DNA of 64,000 nucleotides. It comes from Pseudomonas sp. ADAK13 (GTDB taxonomy: Bacteria > Pseudomonadota > Gammaproteobacteria > Pseudomonadales > Pseudomonadaceae). The stretch covers positions 2,604,001-2,668,000 of the forward strand of contig NZ_CP052860.1 in assembly GCF_012935715.1 (NCBI RefSeq), in the 5' to 3' direction. A program made the position numbers and the translations under genes. Numbering within the stretch: position 1 is the stretch's first letter; the number at the start of each line of letters is the position of its first letter. The notes below the pieces were generated by a model. The model was not told the origin of the DNA. It worked only from the letters and a program-made list of their open reading frames with translations, and ran no database searches. This document shows, piece by piece, positions 25,496 through 36,417 of the stretch.

Positions 25496-26890
25496 ATGAC
25501 CCATCCTGCCCTGATTGATGAGCTGAAGACCCTGGTTGAGCCTGGCAAGGTCCTGACCGATGCTGACTCCCTTGAGGCTTACGGCAAGGACTGGACCAAG
25601 CATTTCGCGCCGGCCCCGGTCGCCATCGTCTTCCCGAAGACCACCGAACAGGTGCAGGCCATCGTCCGTTGGGCCAATGAACACAAGGTGGCGCTGGTGC
25701 CGTCCGGTGGCCGCACCGGCCTGTCGGCCGCTGCCGTTGCAGCGAATGGCGAAGTGGTTGTGTCCTTCGACTATATGAACCAGATCCTCGACGTGAACCT
25801 CACCGACCGCACCGCCGTGTGCCAGCCGGGCGTGGTCACCAAGCAATTGCAGAACGTCGCCGAAGAAAAAGGCCTGTACTACCCGGTGGACTTCGCCTCG
25901 TCCGGTTCCAGCCAGATTGGCGGCAATATCGGCACCAATGCCGGCGGGATCAAGGTTATTCGCTACGGCATGACCCGTAACTGGGTAGCCGGCATGAAGG
26001 TCGTCACCGGCAAGGGCGACCTGCTGGAGCTGAACAAAGACCTGATCAAGAACGCCACCGGCTACGATATGCGCCAGCTGTTCATTGGCGCTGAAGGCAC
26101 CCTGGGCTTTGTGGTCGAAGCGACCATGCGCCTGGACCGTGCGCCGAAAAACCTCACTGCCATGGTGCTGGGCACCACCGATTTCGACTCGATCATGCCG
26201 GTGCTGCACGCCTTCCAGAGCAAGCTGGACCTGACGGCCTTCGAGTTCTTCTCCGACAAGGCCCTGGCCAAAGTCCTCGGCCGTGGCGATGTGCCGGCGC
26301 CGTTCGAGTCCGACTGCCCGTTCTACGCGCTGCTGGAATTTGAAGCGACCACGGAAGAGGTGGCCAATCAGGCCTTGGAAACCTTCGAGCACTGCGTCGA
26401 GCAGGGCTGGGTGCTGGACGGCGTGATGAGCCAGAGCGAAACCCAACTGCACAACCTGTGGAAGCTGCGCGAGTACATCTCCGAGACCATTTCCCACTGG
26501 ACCCCGTACAAGAACGACATTTCGGTAACTGTGTCGAAAGTGCCGGCATTCCTGAAGGAAATCGACGCGATCGTCGGCGAACACTACCCGGACTTCGAAA
26601 TTGTCTGGTTCGGCCACATCGGTGACGGCAACCTGCACTTGAACATCCTCAAGCCGGAAAACCTGAGCAAGGACGAATTCTTCGCCAAGTGCGCCACCGT
26701 CAACAAGTGGGTGTTCGAGACGGTGCAGAAGTACAACGGCTCGATCTCCGCCGAACACGGCGTGGGCATGACCAAGCGCGATTACCTGACCTACAGCCGT
26801 TCGCCGGTTGAAATTGAATACATGAAGGCAGTGAAAGCGGTGTTCGACCCTAACGGGATCATGAACCCGGGCAAGATTTTCGCTGTTTAA
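25496..26890 (+). CDS. d2hgdh: D-2-hydroxyglutarate dehydrogenase (FAD-linked)
   Basis: The 464-residue flavoprotein oxidises D-2-hydroxyglutarate to 2-oxoglutarate. It has the PCMH FAD domain (PSGGRTGLSAAAV near 78-90; SSGSSQIGGNIGTNAGG) and a C-terminal FAD-oxidase domain with GH374IGDGNLH381 and SAE420H421GVG. These are exactly the positions I recall for the Zn ligands and catalytic His of the characterised P. aeruginosa PA0317 enzyme. That numbering requires the ATG at 25496, not the in-frame ATG at 25466. It is divergent from serA, whose side product it recycles, and is followed 22 bases later by an FAH-family gene. Confidence 0.93.
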   Translation: MTHPALIDELKTLVEPGKVLTDADSLEAYGKDWTKHFAPAPVAIVFPKTTEQVQAIVRWANEHKVALVPSGGRTGLSAAAVAANGEVVVSFDYMNQILDVNLTDRTAVCQPGVVTKQLQNVAEEKGLYYPVDFASSGSSQIGGNIGTNAGGIKVIRYGMTRNWVAGMKVVTGKGDLLELNKDLIKNATGYDMRQLFIGAEGTLGFVVEATMRLDRAPKNLTAMVLGTTDFDSIMPVLHAFQSKLDLTAFEFFSDKALAKVLGRGDVPAPFESDCPFYALLEFEATTEEVANQALETFEHCVEQGWVLDGVMSQSETQLHNLWKLREYISETISHWTPYKNDISVTVSKVPAFLKEIDAIVGEHYPDFEIVWFGHIGDGNLHLNILKPENLSKDEFFAKCATVNKWVFETVQKYNGSISAEHGVGMTKRDYLTYSRSPVEIEYMKAVKAVFDPNGIMNPGKIFAV

Positions 26891-26912
26891 CAGTCCCTGA
26901 AGGAGTCGGTCC

Positions 26913-27578
26913 ATGAGCTACCAGCACAAGTATGTCGACGGCACCAATATTCACTTTCCCCTGGGGAAAGTGGTGTGCATCGGGCGTAACTACGCCGAAC
27001 ACGCCAAGGAACTGGATAACCCGGTACCGACCGAGCCGCTGCTGTTTATCAAGCCAGGCAGCTGCGTGGTGGCGCTGGAAGGCGGTTTCGCCATCCCTAC
27101 CGAGCGCGGTTCGGTGCACTACGAAGCGGAAATCGCGGTGTTGATCGGCAAGCCGTTGTCGACCAAGCCCAGCCGTGAGGAAGTGCTGGACGCCATCTCC
27201 GGTTTTGCCCCGGCCCTGGACCTGACCCTGCGGGACAAACAGGCCGAGCTGAAAGCCAAGGGCCTGCCGTGGGAAATCGCCAAGTCGTTTGATGGCGCGG
27301 CGGTGATTGCCCCGTTCGTCGTCGGCAGCACCTTCCCGGACGTGACCGACATCGGCATTCGCCTGACCATCAATGGCGAAGTGCGCCAGGACGGCAACAG
27401 CGCGATCATGCTCAACCCGATCATCCCGATGATCCAGTACATGGCCGGCTGCTTCTCGCTGCAGGCCGGGGATGTGATCCTCACCGGTACACCGGCAGGC
27501 GTGGGCCCGCTGAATGTGGGGGATGAGCTGGTGCTGGAATTGCCGGGTGTGAGCCGCTTCGAAAGCAGCGTGCGCTAA
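26913..27578 (+). CDS. Fumarylacetoacetate hydrolase family protein (YcgM-like)
   Basis: The 221-residue protein has the FAH fold: CIGRNYAEHAKEL, KPGSCVV and the metal-binding HYEAEIAVLIGK (about 69-80), then LTGTPAGVGPL near the C-terminus. Such YcgM/FAHD1-type enzymes hydrolyse acylpyruvates or decarboxylate oxaloacetate. AAGGAG precedes the ATG. It follows the D-2-hydroxyglutarate dehydrogenase gene closely and probably shares its transcript; a REPIN follows its stop. Confidence 0.88.
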   Translation: MSYQHKYVDGTNIHFPLGKVVCIGRNYAEHAKELDNPVPTEPLLFIKPGSCVVALEGGFAIPTERGSVHYEAEIAVLIGKPLSTKPSREEVLDAISGFAPALDLTLRDKQAELKAKGLPWEIAKSFDGAAVIAPFVVGSTFPDVTDIGIRLTINGEVRQDGNSAIMLNPIIPMIQYMAGCFSLQAGDVILTGTPAGVGPLNVGDELVLELPGVSRFESSVR

Positions 27579-27587
27579 ACATGCCTT

Positions 27588-27673
27588 TGTAGGAGCCGGC
27601 TTGCCGGCGATGGCATCGACTCGGTGTACCTGTTGCACTGCAGTGATCCTATCGCCGGCAAGCCGGCTCCTAC
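27588..27673. repeat. REPIN (variant with GCCGG core)
   Basis: Arms TGTAGGAGCCGGCTTGCCGG and its complement ending GGCTCCTAC. This is the sub-variant with a GCCGGC core rather than CTGGCTTGCC. It lies between two same-strand genes. Confidence 0.9.
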
Positions 27674-27788
27674 GGGTGTTATCTGTTTTTGCATTTTTTT
27701 CACACCCCATCCGGATAATCCTCAGCCTCCTGCGCGCGGACTCTCTGATCCTGTGCTATCCCCTAAAGCTGACTTTCTGGAAAGCGTA

Positions 27789-28718
27789 ATGGCCGTGCCT
27801 CTCCCATCCGTAAAACCTACGCTGCGTTCCCGCCTCGCCATGCGCTGGTATTCCTGGTTGTTCCTGGCGGGCGCGATCATCTATGGCGTGGCCTGGGCGA
27901 TGCACTGGGACGATCGCGGCTTGTTGTGGGTGGCGGAGCGCTTCGAGACCCCGACCGAGCGCCTGGAAAGCGTCTGGCTCCCGGACTATCACGCGGTGAT
28001 CGACGCCAAGCTGTTACCCGGCATGGAGAAAGACGAAGCCTCGGACCTGACCTATAACCCGCAGACCAAAACCCTGTTTTCGGTGATGGGCAAGAACCCG
28101 TTCCTGGTTGAATTGACCCTGCAAGGCGACGTGCTGCGCAAGATGCCGCTCAACGGCTGGAACAACCCGGAAGGCGTGACCATGATGGAAAACGGCCTGA
28201 TGGCCGTGGTCGATGAGCGCCAGCACAGCCTGACCATTATCAAGGTCGACCCCCAGACTCAGCAGTTGAACAAAGCCGACTTCCCGTCCTATGACCTCGG
28301 CCCGTCGAAAGACCAGAACAAAGCCTTCGAGGCGATCACCTGGGACAAGCGCAACCAACAGCTGATTCTCGGCGAAGAGCGGCCACCGGCGCTGTTCACC
28401 TGGAAAAGCGACGGCAGCCAGACGCTCACCGGCGACAAGCAAAAGCTCGCCAACAGTGAGTTGGACATGCGCAACCTCTCGGCGCTGACGGTCGACCCGC
28501 GTACCGGCCATCTGCTGGCGCTGTCGGCCGATTCCCACCTGCTGCTGGAGTTGGACGAGAAGGGCGAGCAAGTCAGCTTCATGACCTTGCTCGGCGGCTT
28601 CAATGGCTTGAAGAACACCATTCCGCGTGCCGAAGGCGTGACGATGGACGAGAACGGCACGCTGTACATCGTCAGCGAGCCGAATCTGTTCTATCGCTTC
28701 GAGAAGCAGGCACAGTAG
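27789..28718 (+). CDS. Membrane-anchored YjiK/SdiA-regulated-domain protein, copy 1
   Basis: The 309-residue protein has one N-terminal transmembrane helix (about 19-37) and a periplasmic beta-propeller-like SdiA-regulated domain. Visible propeller strand repeats include DLTYNPQTKTLFSVMGKNP, EGVTMMENGLMAVVDERQ, LSALTVDPRTGHLLALSADS and EGVTMDENGTLYIVSEPNLFYRF. Function in the family is unknown. The ATG at 27789 follows GGAAAGCG; an upstream start at 27624 would run through a REPIN and is rejected. A paralogue follows 118 bases later. Confidence 0.83.
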   Translation: MAVPLPSVKPTLRSRLAMRWYSWLFLAGAIIYGVAWAMHWDDRGLLWVAERFETPTERLESVWLPDYHAVIDAKLLPGMEKDEASDLTYNPQTKTLFSVMGKNPFLVELTLQGDVLRKMPLNGWNNPEGVTMMENGLMAVVDERQHSLTIIKVDPQTQQLNKADFPSYDLGPSKDQNKAFEAITWDKRNQQLILGEERPPALFTWKSDGSQTLTGDKQKLANSELDMRNLSALTVDPRTGHLLALSADSHLLLELDEKGEQVSFMTLLGGFNGLKNTIPRAEGVTMDENGTLYIVSEPNLFYRFEKQAQ

Positions 28719-28836
28719 TTCGATTACGTCAGATTTTTCTCTATCTGCGGCATTCGCCAGACACCCGGGGCGTTTAAGTTTAAATTCAGGCGACCGTGAT
28801 ATTCATTCGCCAGTTTTCACTTTGAGCCCCGCCCTG

Positions 28837-29742
28837 ATGCGTCGACTTGCCCGTCCCAAACCTGCTTTTTTCATTCTGATCCTGATCGCCCTGGTGGCTG
28901 TCGGCGTGGTCGCTCAGCAACTGCGCCTGTTCGAGCGTGCCTGGTTTAACTGGCAGTCGTGGCGGCATCCCGCCGGTGAGCACTCCATTGGCCTGGGGGA
29001 TTATCAGGTGAGCCTGGAAGCACAGGTGATCGACGGCCTCAACGATGATGTCTCGGCCCTAACTTTTGATCCGGTGCGCAACAGCCTGTTTACCGTCACC
29101 AACAAAAACGCCGAGCTGGTCGAGCTGTCCCTGGACGGCAAAATCCTGCGGCGTATTGCGCTGGTAGGCTTTGGCGATGCCGAGGCCGTGGAGTACATCA
29201 GCGACAACACCTACGTCATCAGCGACGAGCGCCAACAGCGGCTGATCAAGGTCCACGTGGATGACGACACCCGGTTCCTCGACGCCGCCGACGCCGAGCA
29301 GATGACCCTCGGCGTGCACCTGGGCGGCAACAAGGGTTTCGAAGGCCTGGCCTATGACTCGGTGGGCAAGCGCCTGTTTGTGGCTAAGGAACGCGACCCG
29401 ATGCTGATCTACGAGGTCCACGGCTTTCCCCATTTCAAACCGGAAAAAACCTACTCGGTGCACGTGATCAACAACCCCAAGCGTGATGCCGGGTTGTTTG
29501 TGCGCGACCTGTCGAGCCTGCAATACGATGAGCGCAGCGGCCATCTGCTGGCGCTGTCGGATGAGTCATTCCTGGTGCTGGAACTGGATATCGACGGTCG
29601 TCCCCTGAGCAGTCTGTCGCTGCTCAAGGGGCGCCATGGCCTGAAGCAGCGCGTGCCTCAGGCCGAAGGGATTGCCATGGACAACGACGGCACGTTGTAC
29701 ATGGTCAGTGAGCCCAACTTGTTCTATGTGTTCAAGAAATGA
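28837..29742 (+). CDS. Membrane-anchored YjiK/SdiA-regulated-domain protein, copy 2
   Basis: The 301-residue paralogue of the preceding gene has a transmembrane helix at about 8-28, then the same propeller pattern (ALTFDPVRNSLFTVTNKN, DAEAVEYISDNTYVISDERQ, LSSLQYDERSGHLLALSDES and EGIAMDNDGTLYMVSEPNLFYVF). The two proteins share the layout and terminal block but differ in most positions, so the duplication is old. The start is uncertain: ATG 28837 is preferred over in-frame TTG 28822, and neither has a strong ribosome site. Periplasmic calcium or ligand binding is possible; the role is unknown. Confidence 0.82.
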   Translation: MRRLARPKPAFFILILIALVAVGVVAQQLRLFERAWFNWQSWRHPAGEHSIGLGDYQVSLEAQVIDGLNDDVSALTFDPVRNSLFTVTNKNAELVELSLDGKILRRIALVGFGDAEAVEYISDNTYVISDERQQRLIKVHVDDDTRFLDAADAEQMTLGVHLGGNKGFEGLAYDSVGKRLFVAKERDPMLIYEVHGFPHFKPEKTYSVHVINNPKRDAGLFVRDLSSLQYDERSGHLLALSDESFLVLELDIDGRPLSSLSLLKGRHGLKQRVPQAEGIAMDNDGTLYMVSEPNLFYVFKK

Positions 29743-29771
29743 ACCCGATCCCAGCCATGGCGAGGATCGAA

Positions 29772-29858
29772 TGTGGGAGCTGGCTTGCCTGCGATGCAGG
29801 CGACGCGGTCTTTCAGTAGTACCGGGGCGATGCCATCGCAGGCAAGCCAGCTCCCACA
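29772..29858. repeat. REPIN
   Basis: Arms TGTGGGAGCTGGCTTGCCTG and its complement ending at 29858, here with the outer stem only; the loop region has little internal pairing. It lies between the convergent YjiK copy 2 and rpiA ends. Confidence 0.9.
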
Positions 29859-29875
29859 CTGGGCCTGTGGTGCTT

Positions 29876-30547
29876 TTATGCCTTGAGGGTTTTCACGCCT
29901 TCCGCGGTACCCAGCAGCAATACGTCAGCCGGACGGGCCGCAAACAAACCGTTGGTGACGACGCCGACGATCGCGTTGATCTGGCGCTCCAGTTCCACCG
30001 GGTTGGTGATCTGCATGTTGAACACGTCGATGATGATGTTGCCGTTGTCGGTCAGCACGCCTTCGCGGTACACCGGGTCGCCGCCCAGCTTCACCAGCTC
30101 GCGGGCCACGTGGCTGCGGGCCATCGGGATGACTTCCACGGGCAGTGGGAACGCGCCGAGTACCGGCACCAGCTTGCTGGCGTCGGCGATGCAGATGAAG
30201 GTCTTGGCCACGGCCGCGACGATCTTCTCGCGGGTCAGGGCTGCGCCGCCGCCCTTGATCAGGTTCAGGTGGGCGTCGCTTTCATCGGCGCCGTCGACGT
30301 AGAACTCCAGGTCGCTGACGGTGTTCAGCTCATACACCGGAATACCGTGGCCCTTGAGCCGTGCAGCCGTGGCTTCGGAGCTGGCGACCGCGCCGTCGAA
30401 CGCGCCCTTGTGCAGGGCCAGCGCATCGATAAAGCAATTGGCGGTGGAACCGGTGCCGACACCGACGATGCTTTTATCGTCGAGTTTAGGAAGGATTAAA
30501 TCGACGGCGGCCTGGGCCACTGCCTGTTTGAGTTGATCCTGGGTCAT
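29876..30547 (-). CDS. rpiA: Ribose-5-phosphate isomerase A
   Basis: The 223-residue enzyme interconverts ribose-5-phosphate and ribulose-5-phosphate in the pentose phosphate pathway. Conserved blocks are [13 protein letters not shown] (phosphate binding), DGADESD with catalytic Asp, and [14 protein letters not shown]. The ATG (complement of 30545-30547) gives the usual length; an upstream in-frame start at 30715 would add a low-complexity leader overlapping ilvA. It is divergent from ilvA, the same arrangement as in P. aeruginosa PA0330/PA0331. Confidence 0.96.
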   Translation of the reverse strand: MTQDQLKQAVAQAAVDLILPKLDDKSIVGVGTGSTANCFIDALALHKGAFDGAVASSEATAARLKGHGIPVYELNTVSDLEFYVDGADESDAHLNLIKGGGAALTREKIVAAVAKTFICIADASKLVPVLGAFPLPVEVIPMARSHVARELVKLGGDPVYREGVLTDNGNIIIDVFNMQITNPVELERQINAIVGVVTNGLFAARPADVLLLGTAEGVKTLKA

Positions 30548-30683
30548 GCGGGCTCCGGAACGGGCGGGGAGTAAAGAGGGGCGCGAGTATAACCCAACAA
30601 AACCTCGGTTTTCGTGTGGTCGCCCGGCCAAACGCTGGGTTAGACTCCTTGGCCCTGCCCAACCCGCCCAGTGATGCTTTCCG

Positions 30684-32198
<1,515 letters not shown>

Positions 32199-32238
32199 GC
32201 GACTACGCTGACTGGGCGGCCTTCAAGGAATCGAGAAC

Positions 32239-32652
32239 ATGGAAACGCTGACCACCCTTAAAGTTATCCACATCGCGGCCACGGTGTTGCTGCTGCTCAG
32301 CGGCCTCGCCCTGGCGGTGCTGGCCTGGCGCAAACGCAGCGCAGGGCCTGCCTATACCGTGCAGCGGCCGTGGGTGTTTGTGTGGCTGTTGATGGGCATT
32401 TGCGTGGTGAGCATGCCGTTCACCGGCTGGTGGCTGGTGCACTTGATCGGCTGGCCGCTGGGGCAAACGTGGATTCTGGGCTCCAGCGTGATCTACACCG
32501 TGGCGGCACTGAGCTGGTTCTGGCTGGTGGCGCGGCTTAATCGACTGCGGTTGGGCGGGGCGGGGAGTGTGAACTTCACCGTGGCGCTGGCGGTGGTGAG
32601 CCTGGTGGGGTTTGTGGCGATTGCCGGGTTGATGGGCGCCAAGCCGGTTTAA
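32239..32652 (+). CDS. Integral membrane protein, DUF2269 family
   Basis: The 137-residue protein has four transmembrane helices (about 7-29, 44-65, 79-100, 111-132). The block LKVIHIAATVLLL with a membrane-embedded His and the later WWLVHLIG fit the DUF2269 family, possibly heme- or quinone-related membrane proteins; that idea is inference. It follows ilvA by 40 bases, in the place occupied by a similar gene in P. aeruginosa. Confidence 0.8.
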   Translation: METLTTLKVIHIAATVLLLLSGLALAVLAWRKRSAGPAYTVQRPWVFVWLLMGICVVSMPFTGWWLVHLIGWPLGQTWILGSSVIYTVAALSWFWLVARLNRLRLGGAGSVNFTVALAVVSLVGFVAIAGLMGAKPV

Positions 32653-32667
32653 GGGCTGGCAAAACAC

Positions 32668-32715
32668 TTGTGGTGAGCGGGCTTGCCTCGCGCGGGGCAG
32701 GCCCGCTCACCACAA
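32668..32715. terminator. Bidirectional hairpin terminator, REP-like
   Basis: A perfect 15-bp stem TTGTGGTGAGCGGGC/GCCCGCTCACCACAA encloses an 18-base loop with a secondary GCCT..GGGC fold, and is followed by A-rich sequence. It resembles a different REP class (GTGAGCGGGCTTGCC) but is single. It separates the convergent DUF2269 and HAD phosphatase genes. Confidence 0.7.
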
Positions 32716-32736
32716 AAAACCGATCAATGCAGGTTA

Positions 32737-33393
32737 TCAGCCGCGCAGGGTGATCACCGGCCAGCCACGCTTTTCGGCTTCAGCGCGCAGATTCGGATCC
32801 GGATCCACCGCCACCGCATGCGTCACCTGCTCCAGCAGCGGCAGGTCATTCATCGAATCGCTATAGAAGTAGCTGTCCTCCAGGTTGTACCCGGTCTCTT
32901 CCAGCCAACGATTCAAGCGCGTCACCTTGCCCTCGCGAAAGCACGGGATATCTGTACTGCGCCCGGTGTAACGGCCATCCTGCATCTCGCATTCCGTGGC
33001 AATCAGGGTTTCAACCCCCAACCGCTCGGCAATCGGTGCGGTCACAAAGCGGTTGGTCGCGGTGATGATCACCAGCTTGTCGCCCGCCGCCCGGTGCTTG
33101 GCCAGCAATTCAACCGCCTGGGGCAGCAGGATCGGCTCGATGCAGTCGCGCATGTAGTCGCGGTGCCATTCATCCAGCTGGGCCATTTCGGTGCGGCCGA
33201 GGATTTCCAGGCAGAAGTTCAGGTACTCGGCGTTATCCAGCTTGCCGGCCAGGTAATCCTGGTAGAACTCATCGTTGCGGGCCTTGTAGGCCACCGCGTC
33301 GAGAATCCCGCGTTCACAGAGGTAATCGCCCCAGGCGTGATCGCTGTCACCCCCCAAAAGCGTGTTGTCCAAGTCGAATAAAGCCAGGCGCAT
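32737..33393 (-). CDS. HAD-IB phosphatase (SerB/histidinol-phosphatase type)
   Basis: The 218-residue HAD enzyme has motif I FDLDNTLL (nucleophile D7, acid/base D9), motif [11 protein letters not shown] (T near 111), K in REGKVTRLN and motif [16 protein letters not shown]. Cytoplasmic, with an alpha-helical cap. The orthologue in P. aeruginosa (PA0335), also next to rppH, has been reported as a histidinol-phosphate phosphatase as I recall; SerB-like activity is the alternative. It is divergent from rppH across 143 bases. Confidence 0.88.
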   Translation of the reverse strand: MRLALFDLDNTLLGGDSDHAWGDYLCERGILDAVAYKARNDEFYQDYLAGKLDNAEYLNFCLEILGRTEMAQLDEWHRDYMRDCIEPILLPQAVELLAKHRAAGDKLVIITATNRFVTAPIAERLGVETLIATECEMQDGRYTGRSTDIPCFREGKVTRLNRWLEETGYNLEDSYFYSDSMNDLPLLEQVTHAVAVDPDPNLRAEAEKRGWPVITLRG

Positions 33394-33536
33394 TGCAGTT
33401 ACTCGCTGAAAAGTCTGTAAAAAGGCGTCCAGAATACGGTCTTTTCACAAGAGTGCACATAAGGTAAGCAGCCTCGTTGCCGCTGTATCAATCTTTGTGG
33501 AACAATGCGGTGACATGCGTTTGCGAGGTTGTTGCC

Positions 33537-34016
33537 GTGATCGACCCCGATGGTTTCCGTCCTAATGTCGGGATTATTCTTACGAATGATGCCGGACAGG
33601 TGCTATGGGCTCGCCGTATCAACCAAGATGCCTGGCAGTTTCCTCAAGGCGGAATCAACCCCGACGAAACCCCTGAAGACGCCTTGTACCGTGAGTTGAA
33701 CGAAGAAGTAGGCCTGGAACGCGAAGATGTACAAATTCTGGCCTGCACCCGAGGCTGGTTGCGCTATCGTTTGCCGCAACGTCTGGTCCGCACCCACAGC
33801 CAACCGCTGTGCATCGGCCAGAAACAGAAATGGTTTCTCCTGCGCCTGATCTCCAACGAGCAGCGGGTGCGGATGGATTTGACCGGTAAACCGGAGTTCG
33901 ATGGCTGGCGCTGGGTCAGTTATTGGTATCCGTTGGGCCAGGTGGTGACATTCAAGCGCGAGGTTTATCGTCGCGCTCTTAAAGAGCTTGCCCCGCGCCT
34001 TTTAGCGCGCGACTGA
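33537..34016 (+). CDS. rppH: RNA pyrophosphohydrolase (Nudix)
   Basis: The 159-residue Nudix hydrolase removes pyrophosphate from 5' ends of mRNA, starting decay. The Nudix box [24 protein letters not shown] is complete (about residues 38-61), and the N-terminus [16 protein letters not shown] is typical. The start is GTG at 33537, with GAGG 8 bases upstream; longer in-frame starts give a nonconserved leader. It is followed 22 bases later by ptsP, the conserved rppH-ptsP pair of Pseudomonas and enterics. Confidence 0.95.
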   Translation: MIDPDGFRPNVGIILTNDAGQVLWARRINQDAWQFPQGGINPDETPEDALYRELNEEVGLEREDVQILACTRGWLRYRLPQRLVRTHSQPLCIGQKQKWFLLRLISNEQRVRMDLTGKPEFDGWRWVSYWYPLGQVVTFKREVYRRALKELAPRLLARD

Positions 34017-34038
34017 CGACGGAGTTCGACCCCGAGCC

Positions 34039-36318
34039 ATGCTCAATACGCTGCGCAAGATCGTCCAGGAAGTTAACTCCGCCAAGGATCTCAAGGCGGC
34101 GTTGGGGATTATTGTGTTGCGCGTCAAGGAAGCCATGGGCAGCCAGGTCTGCTCGGTTTACCTGCTGGACCCCGAGACCAACCGTTTTGTCCTGATGGCC
34201 ACCGAGGGCTTGAACAAGCGCTCCATCGGCAAGGTCAGCATGGCGCCCAATGAAGGTCTGGTGGGCCTGGTGGGGACGCGTGAAGAACCCCTGAACCTCG
34301 AAAACGCGGCCGATCACCCGCGTTATCGCTACTTTGCCGAAACCGGCGAAGAGCGTTACGCCTCGTTCCTCGGTGCGCCGATCATTCACCACCGCCGCGT
34401 TGTCGGCGTGTTGGTCATCCAGCAAAAAGAACGCCGCCAGTTCGACGAAGGTGAAGAAGCCTTCCTCGTGACCATGAGCGCGCAGCTCGCCGGGGTTATC
34501 GCCCACGCCGAGGCCACCGGTTCGATTCGCGGCCTGGGGCGCCAGGGCAAAGGCATCCAGGAAGCCAAGTTCGTCGGCGTGCCGGGTTCGCCGGGTGCTG
34601 CCGTCGGTACTGCCGTGGTCATGCTGCCGCCGGCCGACCTGGACGTGGTGCCGGACAAGACCGTCACCGACATCGACGCTGAAATCATCCTGTTCAAGAC
34701 CGCCCTCGAAGGCGTGCGCAATGACATGCGCACCCTGTCGACCAAGCTGGCCACCCAGTTGCGGCCTGAAGAGCGGGCGCTGTTCGACGTGTACCTGATG
34801 ATGCTCGACGACGCGTCCCTGGGCAGCGAAGTCAAGGACGTGATCAAGACCGGCCAGTGGGCCCAGGGCGCGCTGCGCCAGGTGGTCACCGATCACGTCA
34901 ACCGTTTCGAATTGATGGACGACGCCTACCTGCGCGAACGCGCCTCCGACGTGAAAGACCTCGGTCGCCGTCTGCTGGCCTACCTGCAGGAAGAGCGCTC
35001 GACCACCCTGGTGTACCCCGACAACACCATCCTGATCAGTGAAGAGCTGACCGCCACCATGCTCGGCGAAGTGCCCGAAGGCAAACTGGTGGGCCTGGTC
35101 TCGGTATTGGGTTCGGGCAACTCCCACGTCGCGATCCTGGCCCGGGCCATGGGCATTCCGACGGTGATGGGCCTGGTGGACCTGCCGTATTCCAAGGTCG
35201 ACGGCATCGAAATGATCGTCGACGGCTACCACGGCGAGGTCTACACCAACCCCAGCGAAGTGCTGCGCAAGCAATACGCCGAAGTGGTGGAAGAAGAACG
35301 CCAGCTGTCCCAGGGCCTCGACGCCCTGCGGGAATTGCCGTGCGTGACCCTCGACGGCCACCGTGTACCGCTGCTGGTCAACACCGGCCTGCTGGCGGAC
35401 GTGGCCCGTGCGCAACAGCGTGGCGCCGAAGGGGTAGGCCTTTACCGCACCGAAGTGCCGTTCATGATCAATCAGCGTTTTCCGAGTGAGAAGGAGCAGC
35501 TGGCGATTTATCGCGAGCAACTGTCCGCCTTCCATCCGTTACCGGTGACCATGCGCAGCCTGGACATTGGCGGCGACAAGTCACTGTCGTATTTCCCGAT
35601 CAAGGAAGACAACCCCTTCCTTGGCTGGCGCGGTATTCGCGTTACCCTCGACCACCCTGAAATCTTTCTCGTCCAGACCCGCGCCATGCTCAAGGCCAGC
35701 GAAGGCCTGAACAACCTGCGCATTTTGCTGCCGATGATCTCCGGCACCCACGAGCTGGAAGAAGCCCTGCACCTGATCCACCGGGCCTGGGGCGAAGTGC
35801 GCGACGAAGGCGCCGACGTGCCGATGCCGCCGATTGGCGTGATGATCGAGATTCCGGCGGCGGTGTACCAGGCCAAGGAGCTGGCGCGGCAGGTGGACTT
35901 CCTGTCGGTGGGCTCCAACGACCTGACCCAATACCTGTTGGCCGTGGACCGCAACAACCCGCGGGTGGCCGATCTGTACGACTACCTGCACCCGGCGGTG
36001 CTGCAAGCCCTGCAGAACGTGGTGCGTGACGCCCATGCCGAAGGCAAGCAAGTGAGCATCTGCGGCGAGATGGCCGGTGACCCGGCGGCGGCGGTGCTGT
36101 TGATGGCGATGGGCTTTGACAGCCTGTCGATGAACGCCACCAACTTGCCGAAGGTGAAATGGATGCTGCGCCAGATCAATCTGAGCCGGGCCAAGGAACT
36201 GCTGGCGGAGTTGATGACCATCGACAACCCGCAAGTTATCCACAGCTCGCTGCAATTGGCGCTGAAGAACCTTGGGTTGGCGCGGATGATCAATCCGGCG
36301 TCTGCAAAAAGCCTCTAA
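34039..36318 (+). CDS. ptsP: Phosphoenolpyruvate-protein phosphotransferase EI-Ntr
   Basis: The 759-residue enzyme is the first component of the nitrogen phosphotransfer system. It has an N-terminal GAF domain (about 15-165, senses glutamine/2-oxoglutarate), the phosphohistidine domain with GSGNSH363VAILARAMG, and the PEP-binding TIM barrel (VGSNDLTQYLLAVDRNNPRVADLY; CGEMAGDP). EI-Ntr passes phosphate to NPr and EIIA-Ntr and links nitrogen status to virulence or potassium traits. It follows rppH. A tail-to-tail REP pair begins 15 bases after the stop. Confidence 0.95.
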   Translation: MLNTLRKIVQEVNSAKDLKAALGIIVLRVKEAMGSQVCSVYLLDPETNRFVLMATEGLNKRSIGKVSMAPNEGLVGLVGTREEPLNLENAADHPRYRYFAETGEERYASFLGAPIIHHRRVVGVLVIQQKERRQFDEGEEAFLVTMSAQLAGVIAHAEATGSIRGLGRQGKGIQEAKFVGVPGSPGAAVGTAVVMLPPADLDVVPDKTVTDIDAEIILFKTALEGVRNDMRTLSTKLATQLRPEERALFDVYLMMLDDASLGSEVKDVIKTGQWAQGALRQVVTDHVNRFELMDDAYLRERASDVKDLGRRLLAYLQEERSTTLVYPDNTILISEELTATMLGEVPEGKLVGLVSVLGSGNSHVAILARAMGIPTVMGLVDLPYSKVDGIEMIVDGYHGEVYTNPSEVLRKQYAEVVEEERQLSQGLDALRELPCVTLDGHRVPLLVNTGLLADVARAQQRGAEGVGLYRTEVPFMINQRFPSEKEQLAIYREQLSAFHPLPVTMRSLDIGGDKSLSYFPIKEDNPFLGWRGIRVTLDHPEIFLVQTRAMLKASEGLNNLRILLPMISGTHELEEALHLIHRAWGEVRDEGADVPMPPIGVMIEIPAAVYQAKELARQVDFLSVGSNDLTQYLLAVDRNNPRVADLYDYLHPAVLQALQNVVRDAHAEGKQVSICGEMAGDPAAAVLLMAMGFDSLSMNATNLPKVKWMLRQINLSRAKELLAELMTIDNPQVIHSSLQLALKNLGLARMINPASAKSL

Positions 36319-36332
36319 ACCGAGGCGCCTTC

Positions 36333-36403
36333 ATCGCAGGCAAGCCAGCTCCCACATTTGGAATGCATTTCCCTGTGGGAGCCGGGCTTGCCCGCGATGA
36401 GGC
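36333..36403. repeat. REP pair, tail-to-tail orientation
   Basis: The first arm reads TCGCAGGCAAGCCAGCTCCC and the second TGTGGGAGCCGGGCTTGCCC, so the pair faces outward relative to the copy at 8691-8780. The two arms are of different sub-variants. It lies between convergent ptsP and the NRDE gene. Confidence 0.88.
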
Positions 36404-36417
36404 CAGTCCAGTCACAG

